Assembly: GCF_050633145.1 (NCBI RefSeq)
Contig: NZ_JBOEFY010000011.1
Span: 1 to 64,000, forward strand
Direction: 5' to 3'
DNA: 64,000 nucleotides
Source: Kordia sp050633145
GTDB lineage: Bacteria > Bacteroidota > Bacteroidia > Flavobacteriales > Flavobacteriaceae
Shown: positions 51,105 to 58,370 of the stretch, piece by piece
Numbering within the stretch: position 1 is the first letter of the stretch
How the letters are laid out: every line of letters begins with the position of its first letter
The notes under the pieces: generated by a model
Database searches by the model: none
What the model was told of the DNA's origin: nothing
What the model saw: the letters and a program-made list of their open reading frames with translations, nothing else
Program-made: the position numbers and the translations under genes

Positions 51105-51121
51105 TTACGGCTTTCCCGTAA
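51105..51121 (+). promoter_or_regulatory. Shared palindromic operator, copy 3
   Basis: TTACGG-CTTTC-CCGTAA has perfect 6-bp arms and a 5-base spacer, 57 bases before precursor 3. TACTTTA at 51143-51149 ends 28 bases after it. Confidence 0.8.
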
Positions 51122-51178
51122 AACATTTACAATTAGTTTTTATACTTTAAAGTATTGTCCAACTAAAAATTTTAAATC

Positions 51179-51415
51179 ATGAAAACGAATTTTAAAAGTC
51201 TGCGTTTAAAAAAACTAACGATTTCTAAATTGAATGGAAAGAAGGTTTACGGTGGAACAGACCCAAATTTTACATGGGGCTGCCCTCCGAGTGTAATAGA
51301 TTGTCATTCGCTGGCGCCGCATGTATGCCATCCGTATACAGAACAACGTGACTGTCATATTTCTGATGTTCCGGAATGTCATACCGATTTTTTATGTGAA
51401 ACAGACTATTGTTAA
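51179..51415 (+). CDS. GG-leader small peptide precursor 3, Cys/His-rich core
   Basis: A 78-residue peptide. Leader MKTNFKSLRLKKLTISKL matches precursors 1 and 2; GG is at 25-26. The core is twice as long (52 residues) with seven Cys (35, 42, 50, 59, 67, 73, 78). Four Cys-His pairs at 42, 50, 59 and 67 are spaced 8-9 residues apart, a regular pattern absent from the other two. This suggests repeated modification or metal binding. A hairpin with wobble pairs follows at 51451-51496. Confidence 0.75.
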   Translation: MKTNFKSLRLKKLTISKLNGKKVYGGTDPNFTWGCPPSVIDCHSLAPHVCHPYTEQRDCHISDVPECHTDFLCETDYC

Positions 51416-51450
51416 TGAAGAGAATAATCTAGTGAAAAAGAAAATAATAC

Positions 51451-51500
51451 AAAAGCGGACTATATCATTGCACTTGTCAAAATGTGGTTCGCTTTTCTTT
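51451..51500 (+). terminator. Terminator of precursor 3
   Basis: AAAAGCG pairs with CGCTTTT, extended by wobble pairs, with a long loop and a T-rich end. It is weaker than the terminators of precursors 1 and 2. Confidence 0.55.
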
Positions 51501-51507
51501 TGTCTCT

Positions 51508-51639
51508 AAAAAGTGATGTATTAAGGATTTGAAGCCACAACTCCAAGTGTGTACAGTTGTTCCATTGTTGGCGATTCACTTCCGCCTGCTGGTTCTAATC
51601 TAATTCCAAAGGCTTCAGATTCGTTTGTGTTTTGTAAAT
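51508..51639 (-). repeat. Duplicated end of the RskA gene, copy A
   Basis: About 132 bases match 53350-53479 with only a handful of differences. Copy B is the true end of the anti-sigma gene; copy A is displaced by 1.8 kb and ends before the methyltransferase gene. Confidence 0.9.
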
Positions 51640-51664
51640 TATTAGCTTGTTCAATGGTTTCCAT
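51521..51664 (-). pseudogene. Fragment of an RskA-like anti-sigma gene
   Basis: The minus strand encodes a 47-residue frame whose last ~38 residues (from NLQNTNESEAFGI to YTLGVVASNP) equal the end of the protein at 53360-54172, apart from a Thr-to-Arg change. The first residues are unrelated, and no membrane or N-terminal part is present. It is best read as a leftover from a duplication and not a working gene. Confidence 0.75.
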
Positions 51665-51690
51665 TACTATGCTTCGCCATTCATTTCTTA

Positions 51691-52335
51691 TTAGGTATTC
51701 TTCTTTTTTACTACTATAAAATAACTAGATGCTCCTTTATATATTTCTTCAGCGTCGATAGTCTGAAAATTTCCCCTTGTCATTAAATCATCTAAATCCG
51801 AGCTTTTAAGTCTTCTTATAGGAATGGGAATTATTCCAATTTTACACAATATTTGGACAAGCTTAATCTGAATATTAACTAAAAATGACATTTTACCTCG
51901 TAAGCAAGGTGTTACAGAAATAAATACTCCATCAGGTTTTAATAGTTCATATATTCTTCGCGTAACATCTTGAGGGTTGGGTATTGTATGCAACATATTG
52001 AAAACCAGAATTGTATCAAACGATTCTTTTTCATATCGTTTATCAAAAATGTCTGTTTGTACAAAATTTACATTTTCAACTTTACTAACAGCTGCTTTTT
52101 CTTTTGCTATTTCAATCATTTTAGATGATATATCAACAGCATGAATCTCTTTCACTTGATTGGCAAATTCACAAGATGTTGTGCCTGTTCCACATCCATA
52201 ATCCAAAACAATATCGCTACCCTTGAGATACTTTTTAGTATTTTCTCTTGACCTTCTATGGATATATTCAAAACGCTCTTCCGTTTTATCATAATTTTTT
52301 GAAGCCTTATCCCAAAACTCTTTCGATTTATTCAT
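51691..52335 (-). CDS. Class I SAM-dependent methyltransferase
   Basis: I prefer the Met at 52335 (MNKSKEFWDKASKNYDK) to the upstream in-frame Met at 52371, since that start is typical of Methyltransf_11 proteins. Motif I is VLDYGCGTGTTS, followed by IHAVDISSKMIEIA and FDTILVFNMLH. The C-terminus (SSYFIVVKKKNT) is the usual strand. It lies 84 bases downstream of an AraC regulator on the same strand, and the pair is bracketed by the RskA-end duplication. The substrate is unknown. Confidence 0.8.
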   Translation of the reverse strand: MNKSKEFWDKASKNYDKTEERFEYIHRRSRENTKKYLKGSDIVLDYGCGTGTTSCEFANQVKEIHAVDISSKMIEIAKEKAAVSKVENVNFVQTDIFDKRYEKESFDTILVFNMLHTIPNPQDVTRRIYELLKPDGVFISVTPCLRGKMSFLVNIQIKLVQILCKIGIIPIPIRRLKSSDLDDLMTRGNFQTIDAEEIYKGASSYFIVVKKKNT

Positions 52336-52419
52336 TTTTTGTAATTTTTTCGTTGAATCAAATACACCCACAAAATTGCGAAGTATTTCTAATCAACACC
52401 ATACAAAGAAGCTCAATTA

Positions 52420-53265
52420 TTATGCTTTATGGCTCAATCTATATTTTGATGGCGAAATATTGTGTTCCGCTTTAAATATTCTTGCAAAACTAGAAGGATT
52501 AGAAAAACCACACATATAACAAATTTCACTTATTGAGTTTTGAGAATTAGTAAGTAATTTTTTCCCTCTTTCTATTTTTTTTTGCCGTATATAATTCGCA
52601 GGAGAGTTATTGTATATGCTATTAAACTTTCTTTTAAAAGAAGCTAGACTATTATTTGTCATAGCTGCTAAACGTTTAAGATTTAAAGGTTCATACAAAT
52701 TAGCTTCAATGACCTCCTCAAATGAAAAAGCTCTGTCTGAAAATAAACTCCTAGCAATAGAATTCAAATCTGAAGATTCCTGAGTTTGCAAAAGCAATAA
52801 AACAATCTCAATTAATTTAACTGATAGGATATCTTCATTAAGAGCGTTTTTGTGATGAAAAAAATTAGAGACACTCAAAAAATAAGAACTGACTAAAGCA
52901 GAAGCATCTTGTTGTACAGTGTCCTTTTTTAATGGATGATTTAACTCTTTCCAAAATTTTGGCTTTTCATTATTGAATACTTTCTTTAATGTATTTCTAT
53001 CAAAATGCACTACAATGGCATTTAAGTTTCCTATCTCTTTTTTTGAAAGAAAATTACCAACTGTTTTTCCACATAACGAAAGAATTACGGTTCCTTTTTC
53101 AGCTAAAAAACCCTGTCCTGTTAAGTCCTGATTTTCGCCTTCTATAATATAGGCAAAACAAGATTCAGAAGGTAAACTCATTCCGCTCTCTATTGGAGTA
53201 GATAATTTATACCATGAGAATAACGGTTTTTCAAATAGCAAGATTTGATTAACTTTATTTGTCAT
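52420..53265 (-). CDS. AraC family transcriptional regulator
   Basis: The 281-residue protein has a C-terminal double helix-turn-helix (about 185-281), with NLKRLAAMTNNSLASFKRKFN and SISEICYMCGFSNPSSFARIF typical of AraC/XylS. The N-terminal 170 residues hold a cupin-like sensing domain with no catalytic motif. It probably controls the methyltransferase gene that follows. Its target sites are not visible, and it should not be assumed to bind the precursor palindrome. Confidence 0.85.
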   Translation of the reverse strand: MTNKVNQILLFEKPLFSWYKLSTPIESGMSLPSESCFAYIIEGENQDLTGQGFLAEKGTVILSLCGKTVGNFLSKKEIGNLNAIVVHFDRNTLKKVFNNEKPKFWKELNHPLKKDTVQQDASALVSSYFLSVSNFFHHKNALNEDILSVKLIEIVLLLLQTQESSDLNSIARSLFSDRAFSFEEVIEANLYEPLNLKRLAAMTNNSLASFKRKFNSIYNNSPANYIRQKKIERGKKLLTNSQNSISEICYMCGFSNPSSFARIFKAEHNISPSKYRLSHKA

Positions 53266-53349
53266 ACAGCCTACCCTTAATTTTCAATGATTTTCTTTTG
53301 GGTTAATTTTTCGTAATTGGAACATAACCATGTACAATATGTCTTTCCT

Positions 53350-53479
53350 AAAAGTGATACTAAGGATTCGAAGCCACAACTCCAAGTGTATACAGTTGTT
53401 CCATTGTTGGCGATTCACTTCCGCCTGCTGGTTCTAAAGTAATTCCAAAGGCTTCAGATTCGTTTGTGTTTTGTAAATC
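53350..53479 (-). repeat. Duplicated end of the RskA gene, copy B
   Basis: The source copy of the duplication, overlapping the last 120 bases of the anti-sigma gene. See 51508-51639. Confidence 0.9.
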
Positions 53480-54172
53480 AAACACTTTGTCGTTGTCTGT
53501 CGTAAAATCTGCTATAATTCCTAAACTTGTTGGTGTTAATGGATCTAATTTTAACGACCAAATTTGGTATACTTTTCCTGGTGGCGGTTCTGGCAATCCT
53601 TGTAAATCTAGGTACACATTATTCGCTTTTTTATCCCAATATACTTTTGCATACGATTCTGGTGAAACGGCTTGTCCGCCAAGTGACACCGAGATGATAT
53701 CTTTAGTTCGCAACACATCTAGCAATTCGCTCGCGGCTGTTAAATCGCTATTGGCTTGATATATCTGTTTTTTCAAGGCTTCTCGCTCCGATCGTACCAC
53801 TTCTATCTCAGATTCCAAATTGTTTTTCAGCATCATTGTAAACACCAAACCAGTTGCAAACACAACGGCGGCTGCCCAACCTGCATAACGGAAGATAGAA
53901 TTTCCTTTTTTAAGCGGAATTACAGGCGTTTCATCAACTGCATTATCCGAAAGTTGTAATCGATCTTTAATCGCATCAAAAGTAGCTGTAGTATCTTTTT
54001 TGGCAGTTGCAGCTGTCAAACTTACAATAGCAGCTTCAATAGAAAGGACTTCTTGTGTCACTTCAGGGTACTTTTGCATCATTGCATGCACTTCCTCGTT
54101 TTCTTTTTCAGAAAGCGCGCCTGCTACATACAGTTCCAATATTCCAGATGCTATGTATTCCTTGCTATCCAT
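53360..54172 (-). CDS. Anti-sigma factor, RskA-like
   Basis: The 270-residue protein has a cytoplasmic helical N-terminus (about 1-85), one membrane span near 97-114 (RYAGWAAAVVFATGLVFTMM), a short coiled coil, and an outside RskA domain (about 170-270, VYWDKKANNVYLDLQGLPEP, KVYQIWSL). It starts directly after the sigma gene stop with no gap. It should hold the sigma factor inactive at the membrane until an outside signal triggers proteolysis. Confidence 0.88.
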   Translation of the reverse strand: MDSKEYIASGILELYVAGALSEKENEEVHAMMQKYPEVTQEVLSIEAAIVSLTAATAKKDTTATFDAIKDRLQLSDNAVDETPVIPLKKGNSIFRYAGWAAAVVFATGLVFTMMLKNNLESEIEVVRSEREALKKQIYQANSDLTAASELLDVLRTKDIISVSLGGQAVSPESYAKVYWDKKANNVYLDLQGLPEPPPGKVYQIWSLKLDPLTPTSLGIIADFTTDNDKVFDLQNTNESEAFGITLEPAGGSESPTMEQLYTLGVVASNP

Positions 54173-54703
54173 CTATACGTTTAGTATTTTTCTAAGTTCG
54201 CTAATACAGTTTCTATTTCTAGTTTTTACAGTTCCTAATGGGATTTCGAGTGTTTCTGCTGTTTCTTTTTGTGTGTATCCTTTAAAATAAATGAAATCAA
54301 TAATTTGCTTGCACTTTTCGGCAAGTTTGCCAATATATTTTTTAATACCTATCGCATTGATTTTTTGATCTAAATTATCATTGCTCTCAATATTATGTAC
54401 GAAAAAATCAATATCTTGGTTTTGCTGTGTGTTTTTGTACGATTTTGAACGGACTTTGTCTATTGCGGCATTTCTAGCAATATTGAGTAGCCACGTAAAA
54501 AAACGTCCTTTTTTGGGAGTGTACGAATCAGATTTATTCCATGCTTTTATAAACACATCTTGCAGTACTTCTGTAGCAATATCATCATTTTTAACAATTG
54601 TATTAATGACACCAAAAATGCTTTCACTGTACATTTCGTACAACGATTCAAAGGCTTTCGCGTCTTTTTGTTGAAATTTAATGATGAGTGTTTCTAACTC
54701 CAT
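54173..54703 (-). CDS. ECF RNA polymerase sigma factor
   Basis: The 176-residue protein has region 2 (about 20-90, VLQDVFIKAWNKSDSYTPKKGRF, NIARNAAIDKVRS) and region 4 (about 125-172, YFKGYTQKETAETLEIPLGTVKTRNRN). The partner RskA-like gene begins at the next base. Together they form a standard sigma/anti-sigma operon, and it is separate from the sigma factor at 20174-20752. Confidence 0.92.
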   Translation of the reverse strand: MELETLIIKFQQKDAKAFESLYEMYSESIFGVINTIVKNDDIATEVLQDVFIKAWNKSDSYTPKKGRFFTWLLNIARNAAIDKVRSKSYKNTQQNQDIDFFVHNIESNDNLDQKINAIGIKKYIGKLAEKCKQIIDFIYFKGYTQKETAETLEIPLGTVKTRNRNCISELRKILNV

Positions 54704-54787
54704 GAAACCATATTGCTTTATAAACAGAAAGAAATATCTTAATATTTAGCGAGTTAAAGCTACAATTTTTCATTTTTACAGCAAAAA

Positions 54788-54823
54788 AAAAGCTCCCAAA
54801 TTTTGGAAGCCTTATTTTGTATT
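54788..54823 (-). terminator. Terminator after the CAL67264-like gene
   Basis: On the minus strand GCTTCCAA pairs with TTGGGAGC around a 3-base loop, then a long T-run. It follows the gene ending at 54842 and precedes the sigma gene. Confidence 0.85.
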
Positions 54824-54841
54824 GTATTGGTTGTTTTTGAG

Positions 54842-55024
54842 TTATACTCTACCTTTTAATGCGTTAAAAACCCATGCTATTGCAAAGAATCCTACACCAA
54901 CAGCGGCAAATCCATAACCTGCAACATCGTCGTATCTAAAAGCTCCTAAAGCAATTAAACCAATGCCGACTAGTATCATTATCAACGTAGCCCAACCTAA
55001 TACTGTGTTTTTGTTCATTCCCAT
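54842..55024 (-). CDS. Small membrane protein, CAL67264 type
   Basis: I use the Met at 55024 (MGMNKNTVLGW), seven residues into the longer frame, since this is the usual start in the family. The 60-residue protein has two membrane segments, LGWATLIMILVGIGLIALGAF and YGFAAVGVGFFAIAWVFNAL. This looks like the CAL67264 family of small flavobacterial membrane proteins of unknown function. It is monocistronic, with its own terminator. Confidence 0.75.
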   Translation of the reverse strand: MGMNKNTVLGWATLIMILVGIGLIALGAFRYDDVAGYGFAAVGVGFFAIAWVFNALKGRV

Positions 55025-55286
55025 AGTTTGATATTTTGGCACATCTGCAACACACTTCTACTCCGTTCAGTGTTTATGCTGTCAGGCTTTCGACAGTCGC
55101 TCTCTTCGAGGAGCTTCAACAAATGTCTCTATCCTTTGTGCTTTAGTAAGCTACAAATATCGAGTTTTTAATCTAAAACCAAAAAATTAATACGTTCATT
55201 TCAAATTAGCTTCAGTATAGTTTCAAATAACACGCTCATATTTTTAGTATCTTTATCAAAAATTAGCATCAAATTAAATTTCATTC

Positions 55287-56180
55287 ATGAATAAAAAATT
55301 GTCCCTATTAGTACTATCTGTACTAGCATTATTTATTAGTTGTACTACTAGCAAATCAACTTCAAAAAGTGCTGCAGCTCCAAAATTAGAGAAATCATTA
55401 CTTTGGAAAGTTTCAGGAAATGGTATTGAAAAACCTTCCTATTTATACGGAACTATCCATTTAACTTGCGATTATAATTATACTGATAAACTTAAAAAAG
55501 CGTTTGCCGAAACGGATCGTTTGGTCTTAGAAATTGATATGTCCGATCCGAAGTTACAAGCCAATATGATGAAGCTTATTTTTATGGAAGATGGCAAAAC
55601 CATTCAAGGCTTAATGAATGATGAAGATTATAAAAAATTATCTGATTTTTTCAAAGAACAAGTCGGAATGAGTTTAAAGATGTTCAATACGATGAAACCG
55701 TTTGCAATTACCGCAACATTGACTTCAAAAATGGCGATTTGTGATAATGGAACTGCATACGAAACTGAGTTTATGAAAGTTGCTAAAGAGCAAAAAGAAG
55801 ATGTAATTGGCTTGGAAACGATTGAAGATCAAATGAAAGTTTTTGATAACATTCCGTACGAAGAACAGTTGAAATCATTGGTAGAAATGGCAACAAGCGG
55901 AATGGACGAAAGCAAGAAGAGCTTTGATGAAATGACCAAATTTTACAATGCAGAGGACTTAGAAGGTTTATTAACTGTAATGACTGAACAAGGCATGGAA
56001 GCTGATTTCCAAGAAAGTTTGGTAGATCAACGTAACCGAAACTGGATTCCATTAATTGAAGAAATTGCAAAAGAAGCACCAGCTTTTATTGGTGTTGGCG
56101 CACTGCATTTACCAGGAGAACAAGGTGTTATTAATTTATTGAGAAAACAAGGATATACGGTTGAACCAGTGTTTGATTAG
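55287..56180 (+). CDS. TraB/GumN family lipoprotein
   Basis: The signal peptide ends in the lipobox LFISC. The 297-residue protein has SLLWKVSGNGIEKPSYLYGTIH, GLETIEDQMKVFDNIPYEEQL and AFIGVGALHLPGEQGVINLLRKQGY, the motifs of TraB/GumN (TIKI-like) proteins. This fold includes metal-dependent proteases that act on signalling peptides; whether this one is active is unknown. It is anchored in the envelope by lipid. Repeats follow its stop. Confidence 0.88.
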   Translation: MNKKLSLLVLSVLALFISCTTSKSTSKSAAAPKLEKSLLWKVSGNGIEKPSYLYGTIHLTCDYNYTDKLKKAFAETDRLVLEIDMSDPKLQANMMKLIFMEDGKTIQGLMNDEDYKKLSDFFKEQVGMSLKMFNTMKPFAITATLTSKMAICDNGTAYETEFMKVAKEQKEDVIGLETIEDQMKVFDNIPYEEQLKSLVEMATSGMDESKKSFDEMTKFYNAEDLEGLLTVMTEQGMEADFQESLVDQRNRNWIPLIEEIAKEAPAFIGVGALHLPGEQGVINLLRKQGYTVEPVFD

Positions 56181-56332
56181 ACACGTTCCTGCGGAGGCAG
56201 GAATCTCTTAGACCGCTTTGCTTTTAGACTCGCTCTCATGTAAATAGGAATCTCTTAGATTGCTTCACTTCGACAAGCTCAGTGTGAACGCTTTTAGACT
56301 TGTTCCCGCAGAAGCGGAAACTTTTAGATAAC
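56181..56332. repeat. TTAGA-type REP-like repeat array
   Basis: Four or five units starting TTAGA, with symmetric cores such as TTCCTGC-GGAG-GCAGGAA (56186-56203) and CCGCAGAAGCGG. CTTCGACAAGCTCAGTGT at 56268-56285 is the inverse of 30538-30556. Confidence 0.65.
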
Positions 56333-56335
56333 ATA

Positions 56336-56374
56336 AAAAACCCGCAATGTTCATATGAATATTGCGGATTTTTT
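56336..56374. terminator. Bidirectional terminator between the TraB and Ada genes
   Basis: CCGCAAT pairs with ATTGCGG around an internal palindrome TTCATATGAA, with A- and T-runs on both sides. A related hairpin is found at 58313-58351. Confidence 0.85.
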
Positions 56375-56391
56375 ATGCTTTTTGTGCATTA

Positions 56392-57450
56392 TTATGAGTT
56401 GCCATTATTTCGTTCGTGTTCTATAAGCCACTTCTTTCGTTCAATTCCACCACTATATCCAGTCATTTTTCCATCTTTTCCAATTACTCTATGACAAGGT
56501 ATAATGATCGCAATTCGATTACAACCATTTGCAGAAGCTACTGCTCTTACAGCTTTTGGATTGTTTATCTTTTCTGCTTGCTGTTGATATGTTATCGTTT
56601 TACCATATTCAATTTCTTTTATACAACTCCATACAGAATTTTGAAAATCTGTTCCTGGTGTTTCTAGTTTTAGATCAAAAACTTTTCTCCTGCCTTCAAA
56701 GTATTCGTTAATTTCTTTCTTGGCTTGTTTAATGTGTACATTCTCGCCCAAAATAATAGTTGCGTTCAACAACTTTTGTAAGTCTTTAAATTCTGTTTCA
56801 AGCAGTTGTCTATCAACAAATTCCAGTAAACAAACTCCATTATCAGTAGCACAAACAAACATGGGACCTAAAGGTGTTGTGAGTCTGTTTATGAGGATTA
56901 TGTTTTTGTCTTTACTATTTTTTGGCGATTTACCTACTAGTTTCTTAAAAGTGTAATTAAATCCACTTAACGATTCATAGCCAGAATCAAAAGCAGTATG
57001 TGTCGCATTCTTTCCGTGTTTTAATTCTTGAAAAGCATTGTTTATTCTATACATTCGTTGATATGCTTGAAAAGTCATACCATAATTATTTTTAAACCAT
57101 CTCCGCACTACTTCCGGACTAATTCCTTTTTCTCTCAACTGGAAGTCAGTTATTTTATCTTTAGGATGTTCCTTTACCAATAGAATCGCTTTCTCAACTT
57201 GTTCAGGTGCTTGATTGGCATTTTCTGTCGGTTTACAAATTTTACAAGGTCTGTATCCATTATCCAAAGCTTCTTTAAATGATGTATAAAATTCAACGTT
57301 CTTTAGTTTTGGTTTTCTTGCTCTACAAGTTGCAATACAAAAAATAGAAGTCGTTTTTACTCCAACAAAGAAAATACCAACAAAGCTCTGTTTTCTGTCT
57401 AATAGTGCTTGATAGTACGTTTCGATTTTATTGTTATCCGTAATCAACAT
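56392..57450 (-). CDS. ada: Ada: methylated-DNA repair methyltransferase and regulator
   Basis: The 352-residue protein has the zinc-binding N-terminal domain with Cys38 and Cys42 (CIATC) and Cys69 and Cys72 (CKIC), an AraC-like helix-turn-helix (about 105-165), and a C-terminal O6-alkylguanine transferase domain with the active IPCHRV at about 317-322. All four zinc cysteines and the acceptor Cys are present, so the full Ada adaptive response is likely. The start follows the stop of the PEP-mutase-like gene directly, so the two are in one operon. Confidence 0.92.
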   Translation of the reverse strand: MLITDNNKIETYYQALLDRKQSFVGIFFVGVKTTSIFCIATCRARKPKLKNVEFYTSFKEALDNGYRPCKICKPTENANQAPEQVEKAILLVKEHPKDKITDFQLREKGISPEVVRRWFKNNYGMTFQAYQRMYRINNAFQELKHGKNATHTAFDSGYESLSGFNYTFKKLVGKSPKNSKDKNIILINRLTTPLGPMFVCATDNGVCLLEFVDRQLLETEFKDLQKLLNATIILGENVHIKQAKKEINEYFEGRRKVFDLKLETPGTDFQNSVWSCIKEIEYGKTITYQQQAEKINNPKAVRAVASANGCNRIAIIIPCHRVIGKDGKMTGYSGGIERKKWLIEHERNNGNS

Positions 57451-58206
57451 TTAAAAAATAGATTTAAAAGAGTTTTGACTCAAAACGTTCTTTACTGTTT
57501 CTTCAAAGTTACTATACATCTTGTCGAAAAGAAAATTCCCCATACTTATTCGCTTTACACCTAATTTTGCTAACGTTTCAAAATTTGAAAGATTTGGCAT
57601 ACACATTACATTAATGGGCAAATTTGTTGAATCGACAATAGTTTTTATATCATTTTCCTTTTCAATGCAAGGAACAAAAATTCCATTTGCGCCTGCATCT
57701 TGATACAGTTGAATTCTTCTTTTTGTTTCGTTAATAACATTTTCTTCAAGCAGGATAAATGTATCTGTTCGAACATTTATAAACATTTCAATACTTTCTT
57801 TTTCTAATTGTTCTTTTATTTCTGTTAGTGTCTTTGCAAAGTCATTAGCTTCTAGTAAAATCCGTTTTTCGTTCACTACACTATCTTCTATATTGATTCC
57901 TACAACTCCCAATTCTGATAATCTTTTGATGTGCTGAACAATTTGTGTTGGATTACGACTGTACCCAGATTCCAAATCAACTGATAAAGGTAAGTTCGTG
58001 TTACATGTAATTCGCTTTATGAAATATTCCAATTCAGAAAACTCCATTTCTTCGCCATCATTATATCCTAAAAGTGATGCAATTGCTGAGCTTGAAGTTC
58101 CAATTGCTTGAAAGTTTAATTTTTCGGCTGTTTTTGTACTTGGCACATCCCAAACATTTCCGATGACTAATGGTGTATTTTGATTGTGCAAATTTTTAAA
58201 CTCCAT
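57451..58206 (-). CDS. Isocitrate lyase/PEP mutase family enzyme
   Basis: I start at Met 58206 (MEFKNLHNQNT), since the frame from 58254 adds an unlikely basic leader. The 251-residue TIM-barrel protein has IGNVWDVPSTKTAEK, SVDLESGYSRNP and VGINIEDSV, motifs of the PEP mutase superfamily. The K-[KR]-C-G-H motif of isocitrate lyase is absent, so it is more likely a small C-C or C-P bond lyase. It is co-transcribed with ada (no gap), a pairing worth noting because no metabolic link is obvious. Confidence 0.82.
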   Translation of the reverse strand: MEFKNLHNQNTPLVIGNVWDVPSTKTAEKLNFQAIGTSSSAIASLLGYNDGEEMEFSELEYFIKRITCNTNLPLSVDLESGYSRNPTQIVQHIKRLSELGVVGINIEDSVVNEKRILLEANDFAKTLTEIKEQLEKESIEMFINVRTDTFILLEENVINETKRRIQLYQDAGANGIFVPCIEKENDIKTIVDSTNLPINVMCMPNLSNFETLAKLGVKRISMGNFLFDKMYSNFEETVKNVLSQNSFKSIF

Positions 58207-58312
58207 CTTTTTATATTTTGGAGCAAAGTAACTATGACGAAATTTAGTTCGCAACCGAAAATTGGACGCGTATTTTTTTTAGCTTACAGATAACGTTAAG
58301 AATTAAAAAAAG

Positions 58313-58351
58313 AAAATCCACAACATTCATAAGAACATTGCGGATTTTGTA
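58313..58351 (-). terminator. Terminator after the FadH-like gene
   Basis: AAAATCC and GGATTTT flank an interrupted stem around TTCATAAGAA. It resembles the hairpin at 56336-56374. It lies just beyond the stop of the minus-strand gene at 58371. Confidence 0.7.
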
Positions 58352-58370
58352 TGTTTTTGATTTTATCTTT

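Noticed and set aside
52420..53265. AraC regulator as the controller of the three precursor genes
   Set aside because: It lies beyond a duplicated segment and is more likely tied to the adjacent methyltransferase. Nothing in the sequence links it to the palindrome.
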